This document shows, piece after piece, positions 22,750 through 34,670 of a stretch of DNA of 64,000 bases; position 1 is the stretch's first letter, and the number at the start of each line of letters is the position of its first letter. The notes under the pieces were generated by a model. The model did no database searches, was not told where the DNA came from, and was given only the letters and a program-made list of their open reading frames with translations. This stretch comes from Pseudovirgaria hyperparasitica (lineage: Eukaryota; Ascomycota; Dothideomycetes; Acrospermales; Acrospermaceae). The DNA is taken from contig NW_022985565.1 in NCBI RefSeq assembly GCF_010093815.1, positions 1 to 64,000 of the forward strand. The letters run 5' to 3'. Made by a program: the position numbers and the translations under genes.

Positions 22750-23993
22750 ATTCTATATTAATTATAACTATATATAAACGCTACGTCGAACTCGACTCTA
22801 TTAACCCTTAAGGTCCATTCTATATAATAGTTAATAAGATTATATTTATAGTTTATAATATAGATTAAGAACTCGTTATATTTAGTAATATTTAGGACTA
22901 GTCTATACTTAACGTAATTAAGCCTTACGTTTAAGCCGATCCTTATATTTAAGTCGAGTCTTACGTTTAAGTTAAGCCTTACGCTTAAGCTAATCCTTAT
23001 ATTTAAGCCGAGCCTTATATTTAAGCCAAGCCTTATGTTTAAGTCGAGTCTTACGCTTAAGCTAATTCTTATATTTAAGCCGAGCCTTACGTTTAAGCCG
23101 ATCCTTATATTTAAGCTAAGCCTTATACTTAAGTCGAAGCTTAAAATATAACTACTATCTTAACTAATAATAAACCACTTATCTTTAGTATACTTACCGG
23201 TAACTACTATTCTAATAATAAGTATAAACTTAAGAAGGTCTAAAGTAGTAAGGCTCCTGTTTCTACTTACGCTATCTATTAGATCTCTCTTATATAGAGT
23301 AATCTATAGTTAATCTTTAGGAATGTCTATAGTATTAGTAGAGAAATAGATAGACTTAAGTAGAAATAAGTGAAAACTTAAGCTAAGCTTAAGCTAGTAG
23401 TATTTAAGGCTCGTGGTAAAGGTTATAGCTTTAAAGAGTCGATTAGTTATATATATAGATTCCTTAAATTCCCTAAGTACTACTCTTAGATTAAGTTATA
23501 TACTCGCTTCTAATAGATTAATAAAGGGAAATTAGTATCCTTAATAAGCTTACTCCGCTTTAATTATACTAATATCCTTCTATTATCCGACTACCCTACG
23601 GTATAGATCTTTAAGATTAAGTAAGTAGATAACTTTATTAAGTATTTTTCTAAACTTTCTAATCTTATTATAAGCGAAGTAGATAAAGCTAATATACTAT
23701 ATACTAATACCGGTCTCTATAAAGACCCTTATAACTTTTAGATTATTAAACTTATAGCTAGTAAGCTTCTTAGTATAGGTTTTACTATCCCGTTATATAT
23801 TAGATCTAATATAATATATAAATAAGTAAAGTAATTCTTTTAAGATCTAGATACTTATACTATAGTTTATATCTTACTACCGCTATGTAACTCTATAGAT
23901 CTTACTAGCTTTAATAATAAGCTTAAACTAGAGAGCGATCCGATTAATTTATAGTATATAGAAGTTACTACTCCCTATATATAATATAGTATA
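22750..23993 (+). pseudogene. SF1 helicase/zinc-knuckle gene, N-terminal part
   Basis: From about 23160 to 23993 a plus-strand frame is stop-poor apart from RIP-type codons (e.g. the run SLISLLRFNYTNILLLSDYP near 23540). It stays in exact register with the frame that continues beyond LINE A at 29302: the phase matches once the 5308 bp of LINE plus target duplication are removed. Upstream it includes an 18-bp tandem repeat. No domain was recognised in this N-terminal part; its job is inferred from the helicase motifs downstream. Confidence 0.55.
22919..23141 (+). repeat. 18-bp tandem repeat, about 12 units
   Basis: About twelve units of the type AAGCCGAGCCTTACGTTT follow head to tail with scattered C/T and G/A differences. 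The 18-bp period is six codons. In the register of the downstream helicase frame each unit would read like a QAEPYV hexapeptide, with TAA where CAA would be expected. This suggests a repetitive N-terminal linker, if this part was translated. Confidence 0.8.
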
Positions 23994-24234
23994 GAGAAAA
24001 AAAACTTCTTACACCCCAACGGACCAAACTAGTCAATTCGGGGTAAAACAGCGATTTACATATATTAAATAATAGAGTATACCGAGTATAATAACCTCCG
24101 ATACACGTGCGTACGTATAGCGTATAATACGCGACGATACCGACGTATAGAGACACTATATATATACGCTTAAAGACTCTTCGATAACACGAGTATAGAC
24201 TATATCTAATAAACGCCGACACGCCGACCCCCTT

Positions 24235-24265
24235 TTATTAGTTAAGGGCTACCCTTAACTAATAA
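24235..24265. repeat. 31-bp LINE palindrome, A 5' side
   Basis: A dyad with arms TTATTAGTTAAGGG and its complement, ending two bases before the ORF1 start codon at 24268. The same arrangement is seen in copy D. Confidence 0.9.
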
Positions 24266-24267
24266 CC

Positions 24268-25735
24268 ATGGCGGCCTTAGGCATCGTAACACCCCGGTAT
24301 ACACCGGATATACCCCTACTAGTATAGTAGAAACGGCCATATAGCGATATTAATATAGATAGCTAGACACCTATCTAAAATATAGGAACTAACTAAGGGT
24401 ATAAAGCGCTATAGATAACCTAGACTAAGGGGACCCCGAGAGGGGAGACCCTCCTAGATAAAATTAAATACTAGGTAATACGTGTAGAGAGGGACGCTAA
24501 GGAGGGAAAGAAGACCCTTCTTTATATATTCCGGGACCTTATCTAGAACCTAAGAGAAATCACGGAGAAAGAAAGGAAGTCGCCACGAGAGGAACCTAGT
24601 AGTAGGCTTGACCGAATAGAAGCTAGCCTACGGAGAATCTAGGAAGAGCTATCCTAAGGTAAGCGCCCTAATACGTGGGCTTAGATTATAGTAACACCCG
24701 GAGCCACCGTACTAAGAACTACTAGAACTATAGATAGAGTATATAGTATACGTATCGTAATCTAGGATAAGAACACGCTAGCGTAGATCTAATAGGCATC
24801 CCTAAAGGAAATTATAAATAAGATTAATGAATAGAAAGGAATGTAGTTGAGCGTCGTGGCTACTAAAGTTACGCTAGGTAGGGTAGTACTTACTACTATA
24901 ACGAATACTACGTAGTAAAACATCTTATAAGATCCGAATATAATAGGTAGTATCTTCCCTAGCGCGTCTATTAGAGTAGCCATATACCCGATTATAGTAT
25001 ATATAGTATCCGTGCGGGGATAGGCTATCGGAGCGGAGAATATTACGCGTATAGAATAATCTAATACGCGAAAATACCTAGGGATTAAGATCGTGAAAGC
25101 GTGGTAGAAGAACCTATAGGCGATTAAGACGACGGTAAAAAAACACTCTACTATAATTATAGAGCTCCGAGACCCCGCCCTCGTATAACGCATTATATAG
25201 AAGGGATTCCTAATAGAAGGAGAGCTTCTTATAGCCGAGCTATAGAATAGGATATAGGTAATAATATAGTGCTTTAACTATTAAGGGTATAGATATACTA
25301 TATAAAGGTACTTATAGAAGACTAAGTGCGGATAGTACCGTAGGGACCATGCTACCTAGAAGTGCCCTTATGAACCGCGAGGAGACGGACCAAGAAATAG
25401 GGATATAGTATAGTATTTAAACTACGACGGGAAACACCCGTCGTGGTCGTTAACGTGTATAAAACGTAAATAGATTATAGAATATATTTATATAATAAAA
25501 GCGAGAGACGCGAGATAGTTATAGAATATAACACCTATTATAAGCCCTTCCTTTATAATATCCCTAATCTCCTCTCCGGAAGGTAGTTAGGTAGGATAGT
25601 AGACTATCCTAAAGACGATAGGACGACTAAAAGGTATAGTTAAAGCCGCTACCGCGTGAGGACAGTCGCGCCTCTAAGGAATAAGTATATAGGTATATAT
25701 ATTCTCTAGTATCTAATAAGGGACTAGAATATACT
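24268..25735 (+). pseudogene. LINE A ORF1 remnant (gag-like zinc-knuckle protein)
   Basis: ORF1 starts ATGGCGGCCTTAGGCATC (MAALGIVTPRYTPDIP...) immediately after the 5' palindrome. Near the C-terminus (about 25310-25450) the frame shows a zinc-knuckle-like region with KCG, DHAT and KCPYEP blocks, followed by a conserved GKHPSWS block. ORF1 proteins of Tad-clade LINEs coat the element RNA. The frame has many RIP-type stops, the first after about 18 codons. Start chosen by the conserved MAALG in copies A and D. Confidence 0.75.
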
Positions 25736-25739
25736 CCGA

Positions 25740-28700
25740 ATTATATAGGTAAACGTATAATATAAAAGAGAGAACTAGGCGACGCTCCTTAAAGAGACCG
25801 GGGCCATAATACTCGCCATCTAGGAACCCTATAAACACTACTAGACGAGTAAACCAACCACACACCCCGGATACCATACTATATACCCTCTAGGACTAGA
25901 AAGACGAGTCCTCTTCTACATTTATAGGTTAATACTACTCTTATTATAGTCGTATACTAAGCGCGATAACCTTAGGATAATACTACACCTATAAATAGAT
26001 ATAGGCCCTCTATATATATATAATATATATAACTAATAACGTGTACTTATACTAGACGAGATACTCGAGGGTACCACGGAACTAGGGTAATACATCCTCC
26101 TAGAAGACTTTAACCTCTACTACTAATAGTAGGGAGGCCTAGCCATGGTTAGGGAAGAACTTAGAGTAAGGGAACTACGTACCCGCTACTACGACTTCCT
26201 ATACCTACTTATACCTATAGAATAAGTTATATAGAAAAAACATAAATAGGATAAAGACGGGTCTATACTTAACCTTACCTTCGCCACGGAGTATATTAGT
26301 TACTAGATCTAATACTACCGCCTAGGCTAGGTATAGACGGATTCTAACCACGAATACATGGAAACCATAATAAACGTATATACCCCGAATGAATAACGGG
26401 GACGATAGATATAGAAGGATACTAACTAGGAAAAGTACCTAAAGGACCTGGAATCGGCGATCCTAGATCCCTCTATAGTTAATATATCTAACGACCTAGC
26501 TATAGACCAGGCCGTATAGATACTCCTATAAATATATTAGAATACGAGAAATAAACACGTACTATACTAAATATACCGGCCCCTAGAAGTAAAGGGGATT
26601 CCTTAAGTACGGGAAAGTAGATAAGACGCCTAAAGGCTATATACACGCGTATACCGTACGAGAACACCTAAGTCGTAGAAAGAATAGAAGGAAGTAATAT
26701 AATAATACGATAAAGTCCTCCGTAACGAAAGGCGTAAATAGTAGTATATAATTACTAGTTAATAGACACGATACGTAATAGGGCTATAGCGTATAGCGAA
26801 ATAGGCTAAGGGCGTAGACACTCCGACACCCCCGCTACTTATGCCTCCCCTAATATATTAGAGGAGAATATACTCTATAAGCCTTAAGAAAACTAAGGCC
26901 CTACGGGAGGCTATATTCCCTCTCCTAGAACTAGTAGACCTATTAGACGTTCACGGCGCTAAATATCTATACACGGTAGACATCCCCGAAGAAGTTACGG
27001 AGGAGGATATACTTAATATTATTAAGATACTCCTAAATGATAAAGCACCTAGACTAGATAGAATTCTAAATCGATACCTAAAAAGCACTATAAAAGCGAC
27101 CCTACCGCTTATTACTCGTATATTCTAAGCATACGTCACGTAGGGGTACCACCCCTAGAGCTTCCGAGTCGTCTATACTATTATACTCCTAAAACTAGGA
27201 AAGAGCCCTAACTCTCTAAAGGGATAGAGACTAATCGCCCTTCTCTCCTACCTAGGTAAGATACTAGAGGCTATGATAGCGAAGAAGATAAGTACCGCGG
27301 TATAGAAATATAATCTCCTCTCTCCGAACTAGAAGGTAAAGATAGATAGCTCCCTAATAATAGCTATCTAATATATTATTAAAGTCGTCTAGGCCGTATA
27401 GAAATAGGGACGGGTAGTATCGCTTCTCTCCCTCGATATGGCCGGAGCGTTTAATAAGGTAAACCATATAAGACTTATTTATAACCTCTAGATAAGACGA
27501 ATACTAGAATGGATTATACGCTTTATATAGTCATTCCTCATAGGAAGAATAACTTAGATATATATCCCTAGGTACTAGAGCGAATATAAAGAGACGGCAT
27601 ACGGCATCCCATAAGGGAGCACCATCTCTCTAATCCTATTCCTCTTCTTTATAGTAGATCTTCTTTAAGGAATAAAGTATATAGAGGTAGTCGGATACGC
27701 CGATAATATATACCTCCTAGCTATTAATAATAATACCAACCGAACGTATAGACGACTAGAATAGAACTATAAGAGGTGCCTCTAGTAGGTAAAACGCTAT
27801 AGAGTAAAGTTCGCCCTGGAGAAATACCAGCTCATGCACTTTATTAATCGTTAAGGGAAATAGGTAACTAGGGAAGGCGAATAACGCCCCCGAATCGACG
27901 CATTTAACGAACTACTAGTATAAAGTATACGCGCGCTTAGAGTCATACTAGATGGCAAGCTTAAATAGGGACCATAAGTAGCATACGCCGTCTCTAGGGC
28001 CCTCTAGGTAGAAGCCGCTATATAACGGATTATAGCCTCCACGTAGGGAACCGCCCGGGATAAGGCACGCTAGCTATATATATCTATGGCACGACCCGCC
28101 TTCACGTACGGATATAAGTGCTAGTATATAGCCCTTATATAGACTAGGCGAATAAAGCTCGAATCTATATAGAACCGTATACTCCGTCTTATATTAGGCG
28201 TATATAAAGCTACTAACACGGTGCTACTATAACGCGAGACAGACGTTATAAGTATATATAACTTCTACTAGATATAGAGGGTAGTATACTTTACTAAATA
28301 ATAAGCATAGGAACGCATAGGAAACGTAGAATATACTTTCGCCGCGCTACGTGCACGAATTAGCATATATTACCGCGTACTCCTATATATAGGCTAGAAT
28401 CGAATACGGTATAGGTGCTTAATAGAAGCCGACTCTAGCTAAGTAGTATAAGAAGTCCGAGATAACCCGGACGCTCTCCTAGACTAGTAGAGCCTTTAAG
28501 AACTTATGAAAAATATACGGTCGTGGACTTAAGATAAGTAGAAAGAGGCACTCTATGCCTACTAGACCTCCTAGTAGAATAGGTACCTAGAGTGGATTTA
28601 AGGGCTATAGAAGGAACCGAGTAAATAGATATATAAAGGGCTAACGAAAGCCTAAGTATCTATACTTATCTAAGCCCGAACGGGCGCCATGGGACTTCTA

Positions 28701-28945
28701 TACTATATCTATAAGAGAGGCGTTCCCGATACCTCCCTATAGTGTAAGGCGTGCGGTCGGAGAGGTATAATACGCTACTATCTAGCTATATACCCTAACC
28801 TCTATATATAACGGTAATGGCTTATCCACGTTACGAAGACTTTAGATATCGTATAATAGCTTAATAAGTACCCTAAGGACGTCTCCCGATAGATGCTTAT
28901 ATATCTACTACTCCTCTAGTACTAGTGGACCCGGAAATATATACC
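25740..28945 (+). pseudogene. LINE A ORF2 remnant (endonuclease-RT-RNase H)
   Basis: Domains in order: APE-type endonuclease (about 25740-26400, with ILLEDFNLYY for the usual LLGDFN block near 26095), reverse transcriptase (about 26990-27850; block DKAPRLDRI, then LDMAGAFNKV, and VGYADNIYLL as the active site at 27689), thumb and RNase H-like region, and a C-terminal Cys-His end (CKACGRE near 28747). This order is that of Tad-clade fungal LINEs. The second catalytic Asp of YADD reads Asn. Stops of RIP type are scattered throughout. Confidence 0.8.
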
Positions 28946-29011
28946 GGAAGAGACCTAGTATACGCCGGTAGTAACCTAATATATACCGGAAGAACCCCGG
29001 GAGAACCCCGA

Positions 29012-29041
29012 TTATTAGTTAAGGGTAGCCCTTAACTAATA
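29012..29041. repeat. LINE palindrome, A 3' side
   Basis: The second copy of the family palindrome, about 240 bp before the (TTA)n tail; the last base of the right arm differs. Confidence 0.85.
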
Positions 29042-29283
29042 GCCTCCGCATCTATACGTGCTACCTAAGGGTAAAATAACGGTAATATAGACTATAGGCT
29101 AATAGGCGTACCCTATAGCTATATACTTAAGACGAAATAGAGGTTTAACGAGATATAGTTATAGATATAAGGAAGTTTTTCCCTATGGGGTTTCTTTTTA
29201 TATAGTGGCTTAGACTAGAGGAGGCATAGGCCTATAGAGTACTACTCTACCTAGTTATACAATATTATTATTATTATTATTAT

Positions 29284-31947
29284 TATATATAATATAGTAT
29301 AATAAGTAGGCCGGATACTTAGCCCTAGATCTCTATTCTCTACCACGAGTTATTTAATAAGAAATTTAACTATCTAATATATATTACTATAAGTACCTTA
29401 TAAGATAAATAGGCGGATCTTCTATTATTCTAATTCTAAGACGTTACCGTCGGGTATATCTAGCTCTTAGATATTACTTTGGCGCTCTTAGCTATTATCT
29501 ATTCTATTAATATAAAAGGATTCTATTATATAGAACTAGGTAGTCGTAGATACCTTAAAGTAGATTTAAAGGATTATAATAACGATATATACCGCTTTAA
29601 AGTCCTTCAATTTCACCTAGGCGTCCTTCTATTTAAATGCCTCGCTCTAAAAGTCTTTAATAAGGTTAGACGTTCTTCTAAAGTACCTAAGGTACTAATT
29701 ATATTAATAGATATAGTTACTAATATAACTTAAGCTTATTCTAAATATTTTATTCGGACTAGCGATACTAGTTTAAGTATAATTAGATTATCCCTTACTA
29801 TACTTATAGAGTTTATAGACGTTCTAGCTTTAGTTAGCGTATAAACCTATAATAAGCTTACTAAGTAATATATTAATATATACTAGAAACTAACCTACTA
29901 CGCCGTATAAGCTTCTAGAGATAGTAGCGTAGATGACTATACTACTTAGAATGTATTTAATATGATAGTCCTTAATATTATTATAGACTTAGTGTCTATA
30001 TCTCTAATATATAGGTCCTCTAACTCTAATAATAAGATTCTAGATTATAGTATAGAGCCTTAGGATACCCTTATTACTCTTTCTAAATTATCTATATCCC
30101 TAGATAATAATAAGAATATAAATATAGAATATAGTCACGATGTTATTAGCGACGAAGGTTCTATTACTAGCCCTATTACTAATATATATATACTCCTAAT
30201 ATTATCTAAAGTCTACTCTAGTATTCTATCCCCTTTACTACCCTCCGTATAGAATCTAATACTTAGTAATAACTATCTAAATCTTTAACCCGTTAACTAT
30301 AACTACTACGTTAAAGATTATAAAAGATTCTATAATCTCTAGAATATTATATATTTAGAACTATCTCTCTAATAATAGTATATCTATATATAGGCGATAG
30401 ACGTACTTAGAGCTTAGTTCCTACTTTATAGCTATAGAGGAGCTAGGAAGAGCTATTTATAGCTTTATCTACTACTAGCTATACTTCTAATTAACGAAAT
30501 AAATAATACTCCTATTATCGCTTATACTACTAAGGTAGTTATTCTATCTAGCGATATAATAGCGTACCTCCCTATACTAGGTTCCATCTAAATATATAGA
30601 ATATATATATATATTATTATCGGTCTAACTAACGAAACCTACGACGACGCTATAAGAAAAGTATATAAATATATAAGTAATATATTTACTTACTATAAGT
30701 CTCTAAAGATACTAGTTATTCTTTAAAGATACCCCGAAGCCGTTAATTAAGAGGTTTTCTTTACTATAGCTAGACTATCTTATTACGGCGACCCTCTTAT
30801 CGGGCTAACCTAGAATAATATAATAGATAGTACTATCCTTACGTAAGCTTAGGCCGACTATAGTAAATAACTATTAGAATATAGTACGGATCCCCGTACT
30901 TATCTATAGAAACTATATACTAGTTATATTATACTTAAGGTTGTTAGACTTATTAAATCTTAATACTAATATAAATAGATCTCTAAGAATTTCGAGAAAG
31001 AAACAGCTTGGCTATTATATACTATCTATAAATATTATACTTATAATAAGGATATATCTAAGGAGGAGTATAATAGAATAAACGAGCTATACCTTACTAC
31101 CTAGAATCTAGTTACTATCTACGCCTAGATTTATATAGGGACCCTATATATTATAAATATCGCTAACGTAGTCTATAATATATATCTAATTTTAGTTATA
31201 ATAGAAGAGGCTACGTATATCCTTAAAAGTAATATACTTAGAATTATTATTAATTATACTACTATAGAATAGTAACTAACATTTATTTACGTCGGCAACC
31301 TACGCTAGCTTAACATCTACTAGTATAATAGTACTAATATATAGGCCGCGAACTAGAGGATCTTCTTTATAAAGCGCTAGATATAATATAGTTTTCTAAC
31401 TACTTAACTTACCAAGTTAGAATACTTAGTTCCTAGAATAATAAACGTTATATTACTAATTACTTACTTAGGCGAGCTAACGACCTTACCCTATATAATA
31501 AATAATATTAATATACTACTCGTAGAGACCGTTTAATAAATATTTAGAATCTATAGCTATTAATACGTTATATATACTAACGTTAATAGAGATTATATAT
31601 ATATAGTAAATAACTTAATATATAATATAGACTTATTATATTTTACTTAGTAGATTATTACTAAGCTCTTCTATTATAGCGTTATACTTAATCGCGTACT
31701 CTATATTTCTATATACGCTGTCTAATATAATCTATTTAAAGAGATAGTTAGAAACTTGCTTCTAACTATACTTACCGTAGTAGATAAAGCTTAATTTAAT
31801 ACCCTACCTAAGCCGGTATAGAAGCTTATCTAATGGCGTTTATAGAACGGTTCTTAGAGTTATAATAATAATATAGTCCTTATCGACCCGGTCTAAACTA
31901 ATTACTTCGGCTTCCTCTTAGAAGTAAACCGTAATATTATTACTATT
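29284..31947 (+). pseudogene. SF1 (Upf1/NAM7-like) helicase remnant, core
   Basis: The frame is collinear with 23160-23993 and unbroken by indels, including an open run of 84 codons at 29479-29733. Superfamily-1 helicase motifs lie in the same phase: a Walker-A-like SYRGARKSY at 30430, an IIEEAT motif II-like block at 31198, and a VGNLRQLN motif III-like block at 31291 (family form GD-QL). Such proteins unwind RNA or DNA using ATP. Whether this was a host gene or cargo of an element is unclear. It is interrupted by LINE A at the left and TRIM copy 2 at the right. Confidence 0.6.
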
Positions 31948-32548
31948 TATAAGGAGGCAGGCTCCACGTACCAACCAACTATACTAAAAGGACCGAATCT
32001 TAAAGCTACTACTTCAAGGGTGGAGTACACTACTTATATACGACTACTATACATATGTAGAATTAACTGGTAGGCCACGTGCTCCTTATGTACCTAATAT
32101 TATCTCCCTTCTCGAAGGCGCGTGTCCTTACGCGTCGTAGGTATACTACCTTACGAAAGATAAACTAAACTAGCCGTAACGGGCCTAGTATAAACGATGT
32201 ATACATATAACTAATACTCGTAATGCCGCCTCTAGCACTAGATACGCTAACTTACCATAGTAACGTTACTACCATGTTATCCGTCACGTGTATAAAGTAT
32301 ATATAATATGGTAAGCTAAACGAAATCGTGCGAAATTTAATAACGGTTAACTAGACCGAGAGTTAAACCCGTAACCCCGTAGTAGCTTTAAGATTATATA
32401 AGGAGGCGGGCTCCACGCACTAACTAACTATACTAAAAGAACCGAATCTTAAAGCTACTACTTCAAGGGTGGAGTACACTACTTATATACGACTACTATA
32501 TACATGTAGAATCAACTAGTAGGCTACGTGCTCCTTACGTGCCTAATA
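31948..32548 (-). mobile_element. 601-bp TRIM, copy 2
   Basis: The same family and exact length as 15847-16447, in reverse orientation, with the 5-bp target duplication CTATT (31943-31947, 32549-32553). LTRs are 31948-32099 and 32397-32548. The primer-binding site (32379-32395) is perfectly complementary over 17 nt to 32445-32461 in the LTR. It is more RIP-mutated than copy 1 and so older. TRIM plus duplication is 606 bp, which leaves the surrounding helicase frame in register. Confidence 0.9.
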
Positions 32549-33245
32549 CTATTACGCGTACTAAATAGATAATAGTTATTATTACTAACTTTATATCTCT
32601 TAAGAGGTAGAAAGTCCTAGATAGCGTGCTTAGTAAGATATAGAATAAGTATTCTAAGATTTATACAATATATACGTACATGACCCCCGATCTAGATAGC
32701 CTCCCTCTACTCTCTAATATATCTAATCTCTAATATAGTTACTCTATATTTAGTATTAGAGAGAGGGGAGAACGAAGCGATTAATAAACTACTAATAGTA
32801 CTAAGCCCCGTAAGCCGCTAGTCTACTATAAATATAATATTAAAGGATATAAGTCTATTAAGTATCTAAGAGGGTCGACGCTTATATATAATAACTATTA
32901 GGATATTAGCTATAAAGCTAATATTTACTCTAAACCCAAGACGCTTACGGGTACGTTTTATTATAATTATAAGACTACTAGTTATACTTAGCGTTATTAT
33001 CCTAGCCGTACTAAATTACTAGCACGTATAAATAGTAATAATCTAGTTAATACTACTAGAGCTAATACTACTAGACCTAATACTACTAGAACTAATACTA
33101 CTAGAGCTAATACTACTAACGAAGTAACTACTAGCGGCTAGGACGATAGAGACTATAAGGATACTAACCGAGACGGCGGTATTATAATATATAAAGATAT
33201 AGAAGTTAATTAGTAATAGTATATAATTAGACTTACGTGTTAGAG
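32549..33245 (+). pseudogene. SF1 helicase remnant, CCHC zinc-knuckle tail
   Basis: The helicase frame resumes in phase after the TRIM. Two zinc-knuckle skeletons are visible: YYKYNIKGYKSIKY (32824) and YYNYKTTSY-T--RYY (32959). They match C-x2-C-x4-H-x4-C spacing with every Cys and His replaced by Tyr, the change expected from RIP at TGY and CAY codons. A 15-bp repeat coding for NTTRA follows. CCHC knuckles bind single-stranded nucleic acid, which fits a helicase partner domain. The end near 33245 is approximate. Confidence 0.6.
33049..33120 (+). repeat. 15-bp tandem repeat, 5 units
   Basis: Units AATACTACTAGAGCT, nearly identical, read NTTRA/NTTRP/NTTRT in the helicase frame. This is a short repetitive linker after the zinc knuckles. 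Confidence 0.85.
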
Positions 33246-34199
33246 CTACTTAGTTATAGCTTCTTAGTAAGTATACCTCTATATCTATTTTAGATATAGT
33301 TATAATATTCTACTAGATAGATAGTTTAGCTCTATTAAAGACCTATTAAGGGTATTTCTATTACGTCTACTCTAGTATAGACGCGCTATTAGATAATATA
33401 GCGCTACTAGGTACGTTAACTAGTATCTACTAATTAAGAAATAAATACGATTCTTTATCTACTATAAGCCCCGGCCTAATAATATAGACTTCCTTTAGTT
33501 ATCCCCTTTATACTTTTAAAACTACTTCTAGCCTTTATATTAGGAGATATTACTATCTAAAGAGAAAATATAAAAAAATATACGCCCTAATTAAAGCCTC
33601 TACCTTTAGACTTTAACTATAATATATATAGAATATAGTAAACCTAAATATCGTGTACTTTAAAAGTATAGAAGGATATAATACTTAAATATAACGAAAT
33701 ATAGACGCACGATACTCGGAGAGTACCTAGAGATAAGTATATAAATATAAAATAGAATAAGACTAACGCGGTACCTTATATATATATAGCTATATACTAT
33801 TCTAGATGTAGTTACCTATAATATAATATTACGAGTTAAGAATTATAGCTATCTAATTCTATTAAGGGTATTAGACGATATAAAGTAAATAACTACACGT
33901 CTAACTACGCCATGCTAAGCCACGTGCGTGTTATAAACGCGTATTTAAGGAATAATAAGAATATAAATAAGTTTCACCTAGTAGATACCTCGTTATTCCG
34001 GCTTCTACCTCTATTATCTAATCTATATCTCCGTCTTCCTTACGCCTATAATATACTATATATATACTATATAATTAGTCTATAAATTATAAATACTATA
34101 TTAACTATATACGTTAACTATATATAATTAATATATTAAATCTAATTCTATAATAAAGTAACTATCTAAATATAATAATTACTATAGTACTACTTCATA
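33246..34199. other. Degenerate intergenic DNA, nothing recognised
   Basis: RIP-mutated sequence between the two helicase-type genes. No repeat, RNA gene or domain could be supported. Confidence 0.45.
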
Positions 34200-34526
34200 T
34201 CTTAAGTCTAGATATATAAGTAAAGTATAAAGCTATAGAGGCGCGTATAAGGTAGCTATATATAGAAGTATATATAGCTACTCTACTTATAGACTATAGA
34301 TATTAAACTAAGAACGAGCTTAGCGTAAAAAGAGTATATAAGATTATTAATAAGATAGCGGGCGAATTCCTAGTAGTATAGAAAAGAGTAGTAGAGTATA
34401 TAGAGATAAAGGCGCTATACTATATCTATAACTAGGTACGTACTATAGTATAGAAAACTATATATTATAGAAAAACTATCTCTAAGTATAAGAAGAGGCA
34501 TGTAATTATAGCCCTATATTCTACGA

Positions 34527-34670
34527 CCTTATGATCCCCGCCTATTATAACCTTATAATCTCTATCTATCGCGACCTTATAACCTCTATCTATTATAATC
34601 TTATAGCTCTTATATACCACGATCTTATAGTCTATACTTATAGTAGTCCTATAGCCTACTAATATATATA
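34527..34670 (+). repeat. 24-bp tandem repeat, 6 units
   Basis: Six units beginning CCTTATAA or TCTTATAG follow one another exactly every 24 bp (eight codons) within the N-terminal part of the SNF2-type gene. Confidence 0.8.

Larger units (their letters stand above)
23994..29283 (+). mobile_element. Tad-like LINE, copy A (inserted in helicase gene)
   Basis: A full-length non-LTR element of 5290 bp with a (TTA)n tail, flanked by the perfect 18-bp target duplication TATATATAATATAGTATA (23976-23993, 29284-29301). Layout: 5' UTR with the family palindrome, ORF1, ORF2, a 3' UTR with short GGAAGAACCCC-type repeats, a second palindrome, and the tail. Its 5' end (AACTTCTTACACCCCAACGG) is the same subtype as copy C. 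It is dead through many RIP-type changes. Confidence 0.93.

Noticed and set aside
22919-23141. CRISPR-like array
   Set aside because: The 18-bp units are directly adjacent without spacers and the sequence is fungal; it is a minisatellite.
23968-25193. Minus-strand open frames of 84 and 134 codons within LINE A
   Set aside because: They overlap the 5' UTR and ORF1 of a plus-strand LINE, resemble no family, and have Tyr/Ile-rich shadow composition.
24235-29041. LINE palindromes as terminal inverted repeats of a DNA transposon
   Set aside because: Each copy is itself a complete dyad, lies inside the element, and the element has a (TTA)n tail, variable-length target duplications and RT coding sequence.
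33001-33120. Telomere-like or satellite repeat
   Set aside because: The 15-bp repeat is in frame with the helicase gene and codes for NTTRA; it is an internal coding repeat.
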